24,535 nucleotides of DNA from an uncultured Sphingomonas sp. (GTDB taxonomy: Bacteria > Pseudomonadota > Alphaproteobacteria > Sphingomonadales > Sphingomonadaceae). This document shows positions 1-6,383 of this stretch, piece by piece (position 1 is the stretch's first letter; every line of letters begins with the position of its first letter). Under the pieces are notes generated by a model that did no database searches, had not been told where the DNA came from, and saw only the letters and a list, made by a program, of their open reading frames with translations. The translations under genes were made by a program, and so were the position numbers. The stretch covers positions 1 to 24,535 of the forward strand of contig NZ_CAMLDL010000026.1 in the NCBI RefSeq assembly GCF_946478955.1, in the 5' to 3' direction.

Positions 1-251
1 GTTACGAGTTGACGATCGACGGCAGCGATAGCCAGGCACGCGCTTATTATCGCGAAGATGAAAATGGCCATCGCGTCCTCACCCACACCGAGGTGCCCTT
101 TGAATTTTCCGGGCAAGGCATTGGTTCGCGGCTGGCAAAATTCGTGTTTGACGACGCCCGCCGCACTGGTGTGAAGCTGGTCCTCTTGTGCCCCTTCATG
201 GGCGCCTGGTTCGCCCGTCACCCTGAATATGCTGATGTCGTGGCCGGATAG
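1..251 (+). CDS. GNAT-family N-acetyltransferase, Acetyltransf_CG type (5' end outside window)
   Basis: The reading frame is open from the first bases (codons Tyr-Glu-Leu precede the TTG at position 9), and family members normally have residues before this point, so I read the gene as cut by the window edge rather than starting at TTG. The visible 80-odd residues contain the THTEVP strand, the acetyl-CoA loop FSGQGIGSRLA, then DDARRTG, an LCPF segment and HPEY near the C-terminus. This is the layout of the short, single-domain COG2388/Acetyltransf_CG branch of GNATs, whose substrates are mostly unknown. A second member of the same family lies at 4211-4555 with the same H-T..P, G-x-G, DAR..G, CP and HPE landmarks. 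The next gene follows after 30 bp in the same direction. The family call is firm; the substrate cannot be told. Confidence 0.85.
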   Translation, partial: YELTIDGSDSQARAYYREDENGHRVLTHTEVPFEFSGQGIGSRLAKFVFDDARRTGVKLVLLCPFMGAWFARHPEYADVVAG

Positions 252-281
252 TCCCAGCGTAACGAAATAAGGAATGCGAAA

Positions 282-962
282 ATGACTACCCCTGCAAACT
301 TCGATGGCGCGCGTCCGGTCATCGACCCCAACGACGCCGTTCTGCTGTTGGTCGATCATCAAAGCGGTTTATTCCAGACCGTCAAAGACATGCCGATGAC
401 GACGCTGCGCACCCACGCAACCGCGCTTGCCAAGATGGCGACCCTCAGCAAGATTCCGGTCATTACGACTGCGTCGGTCCCACAAGGGCCGAATGGCCCG
501 CTAATCCCGGAAATCATGGAATCGGCGCCCCATGCCCAATATGTTGCGCGCAAGGGGGAAATTAACGCCTGGGATAATCCGGATTTTGTCGCGGCGGTAA
601 AGGCAACTGGCCGTAAGACACTCATCATCGCGGGCACCATTACCAGTGTATGCATGGCGTTCCCGTCAATCAGCGCCGTCGCGGATGGGTATAAGGTCTT
701 CGCGGTCGTCGACGCGTCCGGCACCTATTCCAAAATGGCCCAGGAAATTACGCTGGCCCGGGTGGTGCAGGCCGGTGTCGTCCCGATGGATACGGCCGCC
801 GTCGCGTCGGAGCTTCAGAAGACATGGCACCGCGATGACGCCGCCGAATGGGCGCAGATCTACACGATGATATTCCCGCCCTATCAGCTGCTGATTGAAA
901 GCTATGCCAAAGCCCAGGAAGTCTTGGCCAAGCACGAACAGCTCGATTCCGAACGAAGCTAA
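282..962 (+). CDS. Isochorismatase-family cysteine hydrolase (YcaC-like)
   Basis: A 226-residue protein with the full isochorismatase-fold catalytic triad: Asp25 in LLLVDHQSG, Lys91 in ARKGEINAW, and nucleophile Cys124 in [13 protein letters not shown]. The Ile-Thr pair that gives the cis-peptide before the cysteine is present. The residues around the active site resemble YcaC-like hydrolases of unknown substrate rather than EntB or nicotinamidase, and there is no aryl carrier domain. The protein is expected to be cytoplasmic and oligomeric. The start has a weak purine-rich site (AAGGAA) about 9 bases upstream. It lies 30 bp after a GNAT gene and 63 bp before a secreted YceI gene. Hydrolase family and triad are seen directly; the role in detoxification is inferred from neighbours. 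Confidence 0.88.
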   Translation: MTTPANFDGARPVIDPNDAVLLLVDHQSGLFQTVKDMPMTTLRTHATALAKMATLSKIPVITTASVPQGPNGPLIPEIMESAPHAQYVARKGEINAWDNPDFVAAVKATGRKTLIIAGTITSVCMAFPSISAVADGYKVFAVVDASGTYSKMAQEITLARVVQAGVVPMDTAAVASELQKTWHRDDAAEWAQIYTMIFPPYQLLIESYAKAQEVLAKHEQLDSERS

Positions 963-1025
963 ATTGCCAAGCGGCCGCGCCAACAGCAGCGGCCGTCCGG
1001 CGCCAGGAAAGAACAGGAAAATTTC

Positions 1026-1658
1026 ATGATCAAGAAGACGAAAACGCTTGTGGCGTCGGGCCTTCTGGCCGTCGCCACGGTTATTGGCACGGCAGGTTTC
1101 GCCCAGCAGGCCGAGGCCCCGGCGCTTGTCTCCACAATGCCTGCCGCAGGGACGTACAAGATCGACGACACCCACGCACAGGTTCGTATGACCTGGTATC
1201 ACATGGGTTTGTCGCGTCCCGGCGCGACCTTTGAAAAGGTCAATGGTACGATCGTCATCGATCCGGCAAATCCGGATCGGTCGTCCGTTGACGTCGTGAT
1301 TGCTGCGGCCAGCGTCGACAGCGGCGTCCCACTCCTCGACACGGATTTCCTGTCGGCTAAATTTTTCGATGTGGCCAAATATCCGACGATCACGTTCAAA
1401 AGCCGGGAAGTTCGCACGACCGGGCTGGGCCGCGATTTTACCGTGCTGGGGGATCTGACCGTAAAGGGCGTGACCAAGCCGGTGACGCTGCACGCGACGC
1501 TGAACGGTGCTGGCGTTCACCCGATGATGAAGGTGCCGACGGCGGGTTTTTCGGCTACCACCACGATCAAGCGGTCCGACTTTGGCATGGGCCAGTTCGT
1601 GCCGTTGGTCAGTGACGATCTTGACGTCAACATCACCGTCGAAGCGGTCAAAAGCTAG
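1026..1658 (+). CDS. YceI-family periplasmic lipid-binding protein
   Basis: A 210-residue protein with a classical signal peptide (MIKK, hydrophobic core, likely cleavage after Gly-Phe-Ala26). It is followed by a YceI beta-barrel: YKIDDTHAQVRMTWYHMG at the start, then GTIVIDP, LLDTDFLSAKFFDVAKYPTI, FTVLGDLTVKGVTKPVTL and the FGMG motif near the C-terminus. YceI proteins form a lipocalin-like barrel that binds polyisoprenoids or amide-type lipids and are often induced by base or other stress. Length is normal for the family. AGGAAA lies just before the ATG. The downstream hemerythrin-like gene begins after a single intervening base, so the two are almost certainly translated together. Ubiquinone or another isoprenoid is a plausible ligand but is not shown here. 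Confidence 0.9.
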   Translation: MIKKTKTLVASGLLAVATVIGTAGFAQQAEAPALVSTMPAAGTYKIDDTHAQVRMTWYHMGLSRPGATFEKVNGTIVIDPANPDRSSVDVVIAAASVDSGVPLLDTDFLSAKFFDVAKYPTITFKSREVRTTGLGRDFTVLGDLTVKGVTKPVTLHATLNGAGVHPMMKVPTAGFSATTTIKRSDFGMGQFVPLVSDDLDVNITVEAVKS

Positions 1659-1659
1659 A

Positions 1660-2250
1660 ATGGCGGCGGTGAACCCGACCGTGCGCGGCGCTCTGCCGGA
1701 CACTGCCCTGTTCCTGACCGGTGCCTATCCACGCGCCGGTCGGGCGCAGCGTAATGACCTGTGCTCGACGGCGCGGTTTTGGTTGGGCAACCATCAATAT
1801 TTCCGGGACACGCTGGTGCAGCTCGATCAGGACATGGCGGCGCTTGACCCGTTTACCGTGGACACACAGGCGTTCGCGGGCGACCTGGCGCGAAAGGTCA
1901 ATCGGTTCCTGGGCGGCTTGTCCGGCCACCATCGGGTGGAAGACGACCATTATTTCCCGACCTTTCGGGCGGCGGAGCCGCGGCTTGGGCCGGGGATCGA
2001 AACGCTGGATGCCGATCATCATTTCATCCACGGTGCCATCGACGATTTGGTCGGTGCTACGCGGCGGGTTATCACCGAATTTGGCGGTGGCACGCCCACG
2101 CCCGGCGCTCTGCGCGGCCATCTGCGCGACGATTATCGCGCAGAATTGAGCCAATTTCAGGCCGCTCTGGTTCGGCATCTTGATGATGAAGAGGACCTGG
2201 TTATTCCATTTCTTCTTCACCGGAACGGCGCGGTCCCGCTGGCGGCCTGA
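1660..2250 (+). CDS. Hemerythrin-like HHE-domain protein
   Basis: I start at the ATG one base after the YceI stop (frame open further up to 1582, but that part lies inside yceI). The 196 residues are mostly helical, with hemerythrin-type iron ligands spread over four helices: NHQYF (His45), GHHRVEDDHYFP (His90/91, Glu94), DADHHFIHGAIDD (His120-124) and VRHLDDEEDLVIP (His173, Glu177/178). These match the HHE pattern of di-iron proteins that bind O2, NO or peroxide or help repair iron centres. There is no signal peptide, so it is cytoplasmic although co-translated with a periplasmic YceI. A 100-bp gap follows before the pirin gene, containing a probable separate promoter. The ligand is not determinable from sequence. 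Confidence 0.82.
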   Translation: MAAVNPTVRGALPDTALFLTGAYPRAGRAQRNDLCSTARFWLGNHQYFRDTLVQLDQDMAALDPFTVDTQAFAGDLARKVNRFLGGLSGHHRVEDDHYFPTFRAAEPRLGPGIETLDADHHFIHGAIDDLVGATRRVITEFGGGTPTPGALRGHLRDDYRAELSQFQAALVRHLDDEEDLVIPFLLHRNGAVPLAA

Positions 2251-2301
2251 TCAGCCCGAATGGAAATGCGTCGGAATAGGTTGAATGTGGTTGGCAGCTG
2301 C

Positions 2302-2326
2302 GGAACCGATGGCCGCCGCTGTGGTT
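2302..2326 (+). promoter_or_regulatory. Putative EcfG-type general stress promoter before the pirin gene
   Basis: GGAAC at 2302-2306, 16 bases, then GGTT at 2323-2326 followed by a T run. The alphaproteobacterial general-stress sigma factor EcfG reads GGAAC-N16/17-CGTT, so this matches at all but one position. A start site around 2333 would leave a short leader with a strong AGAAAGGGG ribosome site before the ATG at 2351. It lies in the longest gap (100 bp) of this gene run. The same GGAAC-N16-xGTT pattern occurs before the RcnB-like gene at 10824-10848. Confidence 0.45.
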
Positions 2327-2350
2327 TTTTTTGAAGAAAGGGGGGCCGCA

Positions 2351-3235
2351 ATGGCCATTGAACGGATTATCGACAAGCGCATTCATGACCTTGGTGGCGG
2401 GTTTGAGGTTGGACGCCTTTTGCCATTCCGCTCGCGCCGCATGGTTGGCCCGTATATATTCTTCGACCATATGGGCCCGATGGAACTGGCCCCCGGCATT
2501 CCGCGCGATCTCGACGTTCGGCCGCATCCACATATTGGCATTTCCACGGTCACCTATCTGTACAGCGGCGCGATTACCCATCGCGACAGCCTTGGCTTCC
2601 ATCAGGAAATTCAGCCCGGTGAGGTCAACTGGATGACTAGCGGCAGCGGCATCACCCATAGCGAGCGTCTGGAATATGCGCGCAAGAACGGTGCCTTGAT
2701 GCACGGCATCCAGGCATGGGTTGCGTTGCCGGACGGGCAAGAGGAAATTGCCCCCAGCTTTCATCATCACGAAGGCGCCGATCTTCCCGAATGGGAAGAA
2801 GCGGGCATTAGGGGGCGACTGATTGCAGGCGCGGCAGAAGGAATGGCCGCCAAGGTGCCCGTGCTGTCGCCACAATTCTATATGCACTGGGAAATGCGCC
2901 CCGGGGCGTCACGAGTTGTTCCGGCGGAATATCCGGAACGGGCTGTCTATGTTGCGGTCGGTTCGGCGGAGGTTGCCGACATTCCGGTTCACGCCGGTCA
3001 AATGGCCATTTTGGATCCCGGCGTTGAGGTTACGGTTCGTGCCAACGAGGCGAGCACCGTGATGGTGCTGGGCGGTGAGCCAATTGGTGAACGCTATATG
3101 CTGTGGAATTTCGTATCGTCCAGCAAGGACCGATTGGCGCAGGCGAAGGAGGATTGGAAGCAGGGGCGTATGAAACTGCCCGATGCCGACAATCAGGAAT
3201 TCATTCCCTTCCCTGAAGAACGCGCGATCGTCTGA
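2351..3235 (+). CDS. Pirin family cupin protein (possible quercetinase-like dioxygenase)
   Basis: Starting at ATG 2351, preceded by a strong AGAAAGGGG site, the product is 294 residues and begins MAIERIIDKRIHDLGGGFEVGR, a typical bacterial pirin N-terminus. The metal ligands of pirins are all present: His59 and His61 in RPHPHIGI, His103 and Glu105 in GITHSERLE. Two cupin halves are visible, the second around residues 180-260. Pirins are non-haem iron proteins; some bacterial ones cleave quercetin in vitro and others interact with metabolic enzymes. The gene is followed after only 4 bp by a quinone-oxidoreductase-type gene, so the two share a message. The longer frame up to 2285 is rejected because the pirin homology begins at the chosen Met. 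The substrate is unknown. Confidence 0.92.
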   Translation: MAIERIIDKRIHDLGGGFEVGRLLPFRSRRMVGPYIFFDHMGPMELAPGIPRDLDVRPHPHIGISTVTYLYSGAITHRDSLGFHQEIQPGEVNWMTSGSGITHSERLEYARKNGALMHGIQAWVALPDGQEEIAPSFHHHEGADLPEWEEAGIRGRLIAGAAEGMAAKVPVLSPQFYMHWEMRPGASRVVPAEYPERAVYVAVGSAEVADIPVHAGQMAILDPGVEVTVRANEASTVMVLGGEPIGERYMLWNFVSSSKDRLAQAKEDWKQGRMKLPDADNQEFIPFPEERAIV

Positions 3236-3239
3236 CACA

Positions 3240-4214
3240 ATGAAAGCTGCCATCGTTGAACGACTTGGCGCCGCGCCGCTGTATGGCAATTTTGCGGAAC
3301 CGGACATTGCGCCCGGCGAAGTGCCGGTCCGTGTTCAGGCGGCGGCGCTGAAGCAGCTTGAGCGCGCCATTGTCGCCGGGAAACATTATAGCAGTCCCAG
3401 CACACTTCCCATCATTCCTGGCCTGGATGGCGTAGGCTGGCTGGACGATGGAACCCATGTCTATTTCATGGCGCCGCGCCGCCCATTTGGCGCGATGGCA
3501 GAGCGGGCCGCGGCAACGTTGACGGTACCAATTCCCGATGGGCTTGATCCCATGCATGCGCTGACAGTGGTGAATCCGGCCTTGGCGGCATGGTTGCCCC
3601 TGACGGAACGCGCATCGCTTCGCCGGGGTGAGACTGTGTTGATCCTCGGCGCGACCGGCGCGGCAGGACGAATGGCAGTGGCGCTTTCGCGCCATCTTGG
3701 TGCCGGACGCGTCGTTGCGTGCGGCCGACGGGACGAGGTTCTGAGCACGCTTGGCGCCGACGCCACGATCAATTTGGGAATGTCGGATGCGGATTTGGAG
3801 GAAGCGTTTGGCGCAGAGGCCGGCCGCGGAATTGATGTAATTGTCGATTATGTGTGGGGAAAACCAGCGGAGCTTTTGATCCACCAGCTTGCGCGCCCCG
3901 ACCTTCACGCGTCGGATCCCGATTCCAAAATCCGCTATGTGTCGGTTGGCGCGATGGCGGGGCCGGACATCCGACTGCCGTCTGCGGCCCTGCGCGGCTC
4001 TCGGCTGGAATTGATCGGCAGCGGAACCGGAAATTTCCCGGCGCCGGATGTGATGAAGAATGCCATCGCTGATGTACTTGATTTCGCAGGGCAGGGCATG
4101 TTGCCGGTGGACATCGCGACCTTCCCGCTCAGCGCCATCGGGGAAGCATGGGATGCGGCGTTGCCGGCCGACACGCGAACCGCAATTGTCATGTCAGAAG
4201 GAGAGACTCGATGA
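3240..4214 (+). CDS. Zinc-independent MDR-superfamily quinone oxidoreductase-like protein
   Basis: A 324-residue medium-chain dehydrogenase/reductase starting four bases after the pirin stop. The GroES-like N-terminal half is followed by a Rossmann domain with LILGATGAAGRMAV (Gly-rich loop near residues 137-143). CGRR at the end of the second strand suggests NADPH rather than NADH. The Cys and His zinc ligands of alcohol dehydrogenases are missing, which places it with quinone oxidoreductases and enoyl reductases. Its N-terminus also lacks the usual NxxD motif, having ALKQLERAI instead. Predicted role: NADPH-dependent reduction of a quinone or an alpha,beta-unsaturated carbonyl compound. The stop overlaps the next start as ATGA, so translation is coupled to the GNAT gene. 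The family is clear; the substrate is inferred. Confidence 0.85.
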   Translation: MKAAIVERLGAAPLYGNFAEPDIAPGEVPVRVQAAALKQLERAIVAGKHYSSPSTLPIIPGLDGVGWLDDGTHVYFMAPRRPFGAMAERAAATLTVPIPDGLDPMHALTVVNPALAAWLPLTERASLRRGETVLILGATGAAGRMAVALSRHLGAGRVVACGRRDEVLSTLGADATINLGMSDADLEEAFGAEAGRGIDVIVDYVWGKPAELLIHQLARPDLHASDPDSKIRYVSVGAMAGPDIRLPSAALRGSRLELIGSGTGNFPAPDVMKNAIADVLDFAGQGMLPVDIATFPLSAIGEAWDAALPADTRTAIVMSEGETR

Positions 4215-4555
4215 GCACCATCACCATCACCATTGAAGACGGCGACCGCCACGGCCGATACGTCGGGAAAGTAGAGGGGATAGATGCAGAGGCGGAAATC
4301 ACCTTCACCCATCGCGGGCCCGACCTGATCAGCGCCGACCATACGGGTGCACCGGACGCCTTGCGCGGAACCGGCGTTGCAGCCGCGCTTGTCGACTATC
4401 TGGTCAATGATGCGCGCACGCGTGGGTTCAAGATTATCCCCATCTGCCCCTATGTCCGTGCGCGCTATGAAAAGCATCCCGAATGGCAGGACGTGTTCAC
4501 CGTTGGACCCGGCGTAATGCCGAAATTAACGGTGAGCCAATTGCGCGGAGAGTGA
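4211..4555 (+). CDS. GNAT-family N-acetyltransferase, Acetyltransf_CG type (second copy)
   Basis: A 114-residue single-domain protein starting at the ATG that overlaps the stop of the preceding reductase gene by 4 bp. It carries DHTGAPDALRGTGVAAALVDYLVNDARTRGFKIIPICPY and KHPEWQDVF-type landmarks in family order, with R52-G-T-G55 as the acetyl-CoA pyrophosphate loop. It is a diverged paralogue of the partial gene at the window start. It has an N-terminal beta-strand region and a short C-terminal tail ending LTVSQLRGE that the other copy lacks. Proteins of this branch (COG2388) are small enough to lack a clear acceptor site, and targets are unknown. Thirteen bases separate it from hchA, which carries its own GAGGAAA site. 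Confidence 0.88.
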   Translation: MSTITITIEDGDRHGRYVGKVEGIDAEAEITFTHRGPDLISADHTGAPDALRGTGVAAALVDYLVNDARTRGFKIIPICPYVRARYEKHPEWQDVFTVGPGVMPKLTVSQLRGE

Positions 4556-4568
4556 GAGGAAAACGACG

Positions 4569-5450
4569 ATGGCCAATGAAAACCTAAGCAAGCAGCCGAC
4601 GCCGGATGCCGCCGAGCAGGACGCGTTCTTCCCGTCGCCTTACTCGCTGGCGGAATTTACCCGGCCCGTTACCGACCTTGACGGTGCCGATTATCCGCAG
4701 CCCTATCGCGGCAAGCGCAAGATGCTGATGATCGCAGCGGATGAGCGATATTTGCCGACCGACAATGGCACCCTGTTTTCAACCGGCAACCATCCGGTCG
4801 AAACCCTGCTGCCCATGTATCATATGCACGCGGCAGGCTTTGAATTCGATGTTGCGACCGACTCGGGCTATCCCGTGAAGTTCGAATATTGGGCGATGCC
4901 GCGTGAGGATAAGGCCATCACCGGCCTGTACGCCGCCTATGATGACAAGTTCCGTAATCCCATGAAATTATCGGATGTCGCCGCAAAGCTGGGGCCGGAT
5001 TCGGACTATCTGGGCGTGTTTATCCCTGGTGGTCACGGCGCATTGATGAACCTTCCGACGAGCCGGGCGGTCGCCGATACGCTGGATTGGGCATTCGCCA
5101 ATGACCGCTTCATTGTCTCCCTATGCCACGGTCCGGCCGCGTTCCTTGCGCCGGTCGGCAGCGGCAAGGATTCGACATCGCCCTTCGACGGCTATTCGAT
5201 CTGCGCGTTTCCAGATTCGGTCGACAAGCAAACCCCGGCAATCGGCTACATGCCAGGCGGACTTACCTGGTTCTTTGGCGAAAAACTGAAACAACAGGGC
5301 GTCACCATTTTGAACGATGACGTAACCGGTGCGACGCATCAGGACCGAAAAGTGCTGACTGGTGACAGTCCCTTCGCCTCAAATGCGCTCGGCAAAATGG
5401 CCGCCGCCGCCTTGCTTGCGGAGGTTGAAAGCGAAACTGCCGCTGTTTGA
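4569..5450 (+). CDS. hchA: Hsp31-type protein deglycase / glyoxalase III
   Basis: A 293-residue DJ-1/PfpI-superfamily protein of full Hsp31 length. The nucleophile elbow is SLCHGPAAF (Cys186, His187), with acidic Glu79 in GNHPVETLLP and Asp216 in CAFPDSVDK completing the expected active site. The N-terminal PSPYSLAEFT region, MLMIAADERYLPTDNGTLFSTG strand-loop and GGHGALMNLP are characteristic of HchA rather than of short DJ-1 or PfpI proteins. The family converts methylglyoxal to D-lactate without glutathione and also acts as a holdase chaperone; in E. coli it is stress and stationary-phase induced. A position at the end of a probable EcfG-driven unit fits that. It is cytoplasmic. The next gene begins after an 83-bp gap. 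Confidence 0.93.
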   Translation: MANENLSKQPTPDAAEQDAFFPSPYSLAEFTRPVTDLDGADYPQPYRGKRKMLMIAADERYLPTDNGTLFSTGNHPVETLLPMYHMHAAGFEFDVATDSGYPVKFEYWAMPREDKAITGLYAAYDDKFRNPMKLSDVAAKLGPDSDYLGVFIPGGHGALMNLPTSRAVADTLDWAFANDRFIVSLCHGPAAFLAPVGSGKDSTSPFDGYSICAFPDSVDKQTPAIGYMPGGLTWFFGEKLKQQGVTILNDDVTGATHQDRKVLTGDSPFASNALGKMAAAALLAEVESETAAV

Positions 5451-5533
5451 TCCGATGGTCGGTCCCGGCACGTTCATCCCGGCTGCAGCAAATAGCGGTT
5501 AGCCATGGCGAAAATGGTCGTAGGGGAAACGGC

Positions 5534-6340
5534 GTGACGCAAGATCAGACGCAGCGACTGGACGCGGTGAGCAAGGTTCCCGCTGTCACGCTGGGGTTCT
5601 GGATTGCCAAGATTTTCGCCACGACGCTGGGCGAAACCGGCGGCGATGCGGTCAGCATGAGCTGGCTTGGCGAAACTACGCCGCAGGCCGGGGCGAGCGG
5701 GCTCAACGGTTATCTGGTGGGAACGTTGATATTTGGCGCGCTACTGGCCGTGATGGTGACGCTGCAAATGCGCGCCAAAAGCTATAATCCCTGGCTTTAC
5801 TGGGGCACCATTATTGCCTCGACGACCTTCGGGACGACGCTTGCCGACTTTTTCGATCGGTCGCTTGGGATCGGCTATCTGGGCGGGTCGTCGCTGCTGT
5901 TGATCTTGGTCCTTGCGTCGCTTGCGACCTGGAAGAAGGCGGAAGGCCATGTTTCGTCCTCGCACATCGTCAGCGGTCGGGCAGAGCTGTTCTACTGGAT
6001 CACCATCACCTTTTCTCAGACGCTTGGCACGGCGCTTGGCGATTGGGCGGCCGATACGGGCGGGCTCGGCTATTTGGGTGGTGCGGCGCTGTTCGGTGGT
6101 GGAATTGCGCTGGTCGCGGCGCTATATTTCTTCACGAACGTCAATCGGACGGCGCTGTTCTGGGCGGCCTTCATATTGACGCGGCCGCTTGGTGCGACCG
6201 TCGGTGATTTTCTGGACAAGCCGATCGCGAAGGGCGGTCTCGACCTGTCGCGGCCGGTTGCCACGCTGGCCCTGCTCGCTGCTCTGGGGGTGACGGTGGT
6301 GTTGTCGGTCCGAAGCACGCGACAGAGCGCCTTGACGTAG
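5534..6340 (+). CDS. DUF347 / COG4705 four-repeat membrane protein of unknown function
   Basis: I choose GTG 5534, preceded by AGGGGAAA at a good distance, over the upstream TTG at 5447 that gives an unlikely Arg/Ser-rich leader. The 268-residue product has about eight membrane segments built from four tandem repeats. Each repeat has an aromatic-Trp pair followed eight to ten residues later by a (T/P)-(L/F)-G-x-T-x-(G/A)-D signature: near 22-38 (TLGETGGD), 89-105 (TFGTTLAD), 154-170 (TLGTALGD) and 209-225 (PLGATVGD). Two repeats also share an IGYLGG/LGYLGG block. This is the DUF347 repeat family, known as four copies with paired transmembrane helices and no assigned function. The conserved acidic residue in each membrane repeat suggests a transport role, which is inference. 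Confidence 0.85.
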   Translation: MTQDQTQRLDAVSKVPAVTLGFWIAKIFATTLGETGGDAVSMSWLGETTPQAGASGLNGYLVGTLIFGALLAVMVTLQMRAKSYNPWLYWGTIIASTTFGTTLADFFDRSLGIGYLGGSSLLLILVLASLATWKKAEGHVSSSHIVSGRAELFYWITITFSQTLGTALGDWAADTGGLGYLGGAALFGGGIALVAALYFFTNVNRTALFWAAFILTRPLGATVGDFLDKPIAKGGLDLSRPVATLALLAALGVTVVLSVRSTRQSALT

Positions 6341-6383
6341 CGTTACAGGGGCGTAGCGTCGGCATTCTGCCGAAGGAGTCCCC

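Noticed and set aside
1582..1659. N-terminal extension of the hemerythrin-like gene
   Set aside because: It lies entirely within yceI, and the ATG at 1660 directly after the yceI stop is the natural coupled start.
666..1703. A 345-residue minus-strand frame over the isochorismatase and YceI genes
   Set aside because: It lies antisense to two well-supported genes, crosses their boundary, and is rich in Arg, His and Gly with no domain; typical of GC-rich shadow frames.
2279..2286. GGTTGAAT, a half of the ArsR operator, upstream of the pirin gene
   Set aside because: The matching TTCAACC arm is absent at the required spacing, so a lone half site is not convincing.
5447..5533. TTG start overlapping the hchA stop for the DUF347 gene
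   Set aside because: The leader it adds is basic and polar without homology, whereas GTG 5534 has AGGGGAAA at proper spacing.
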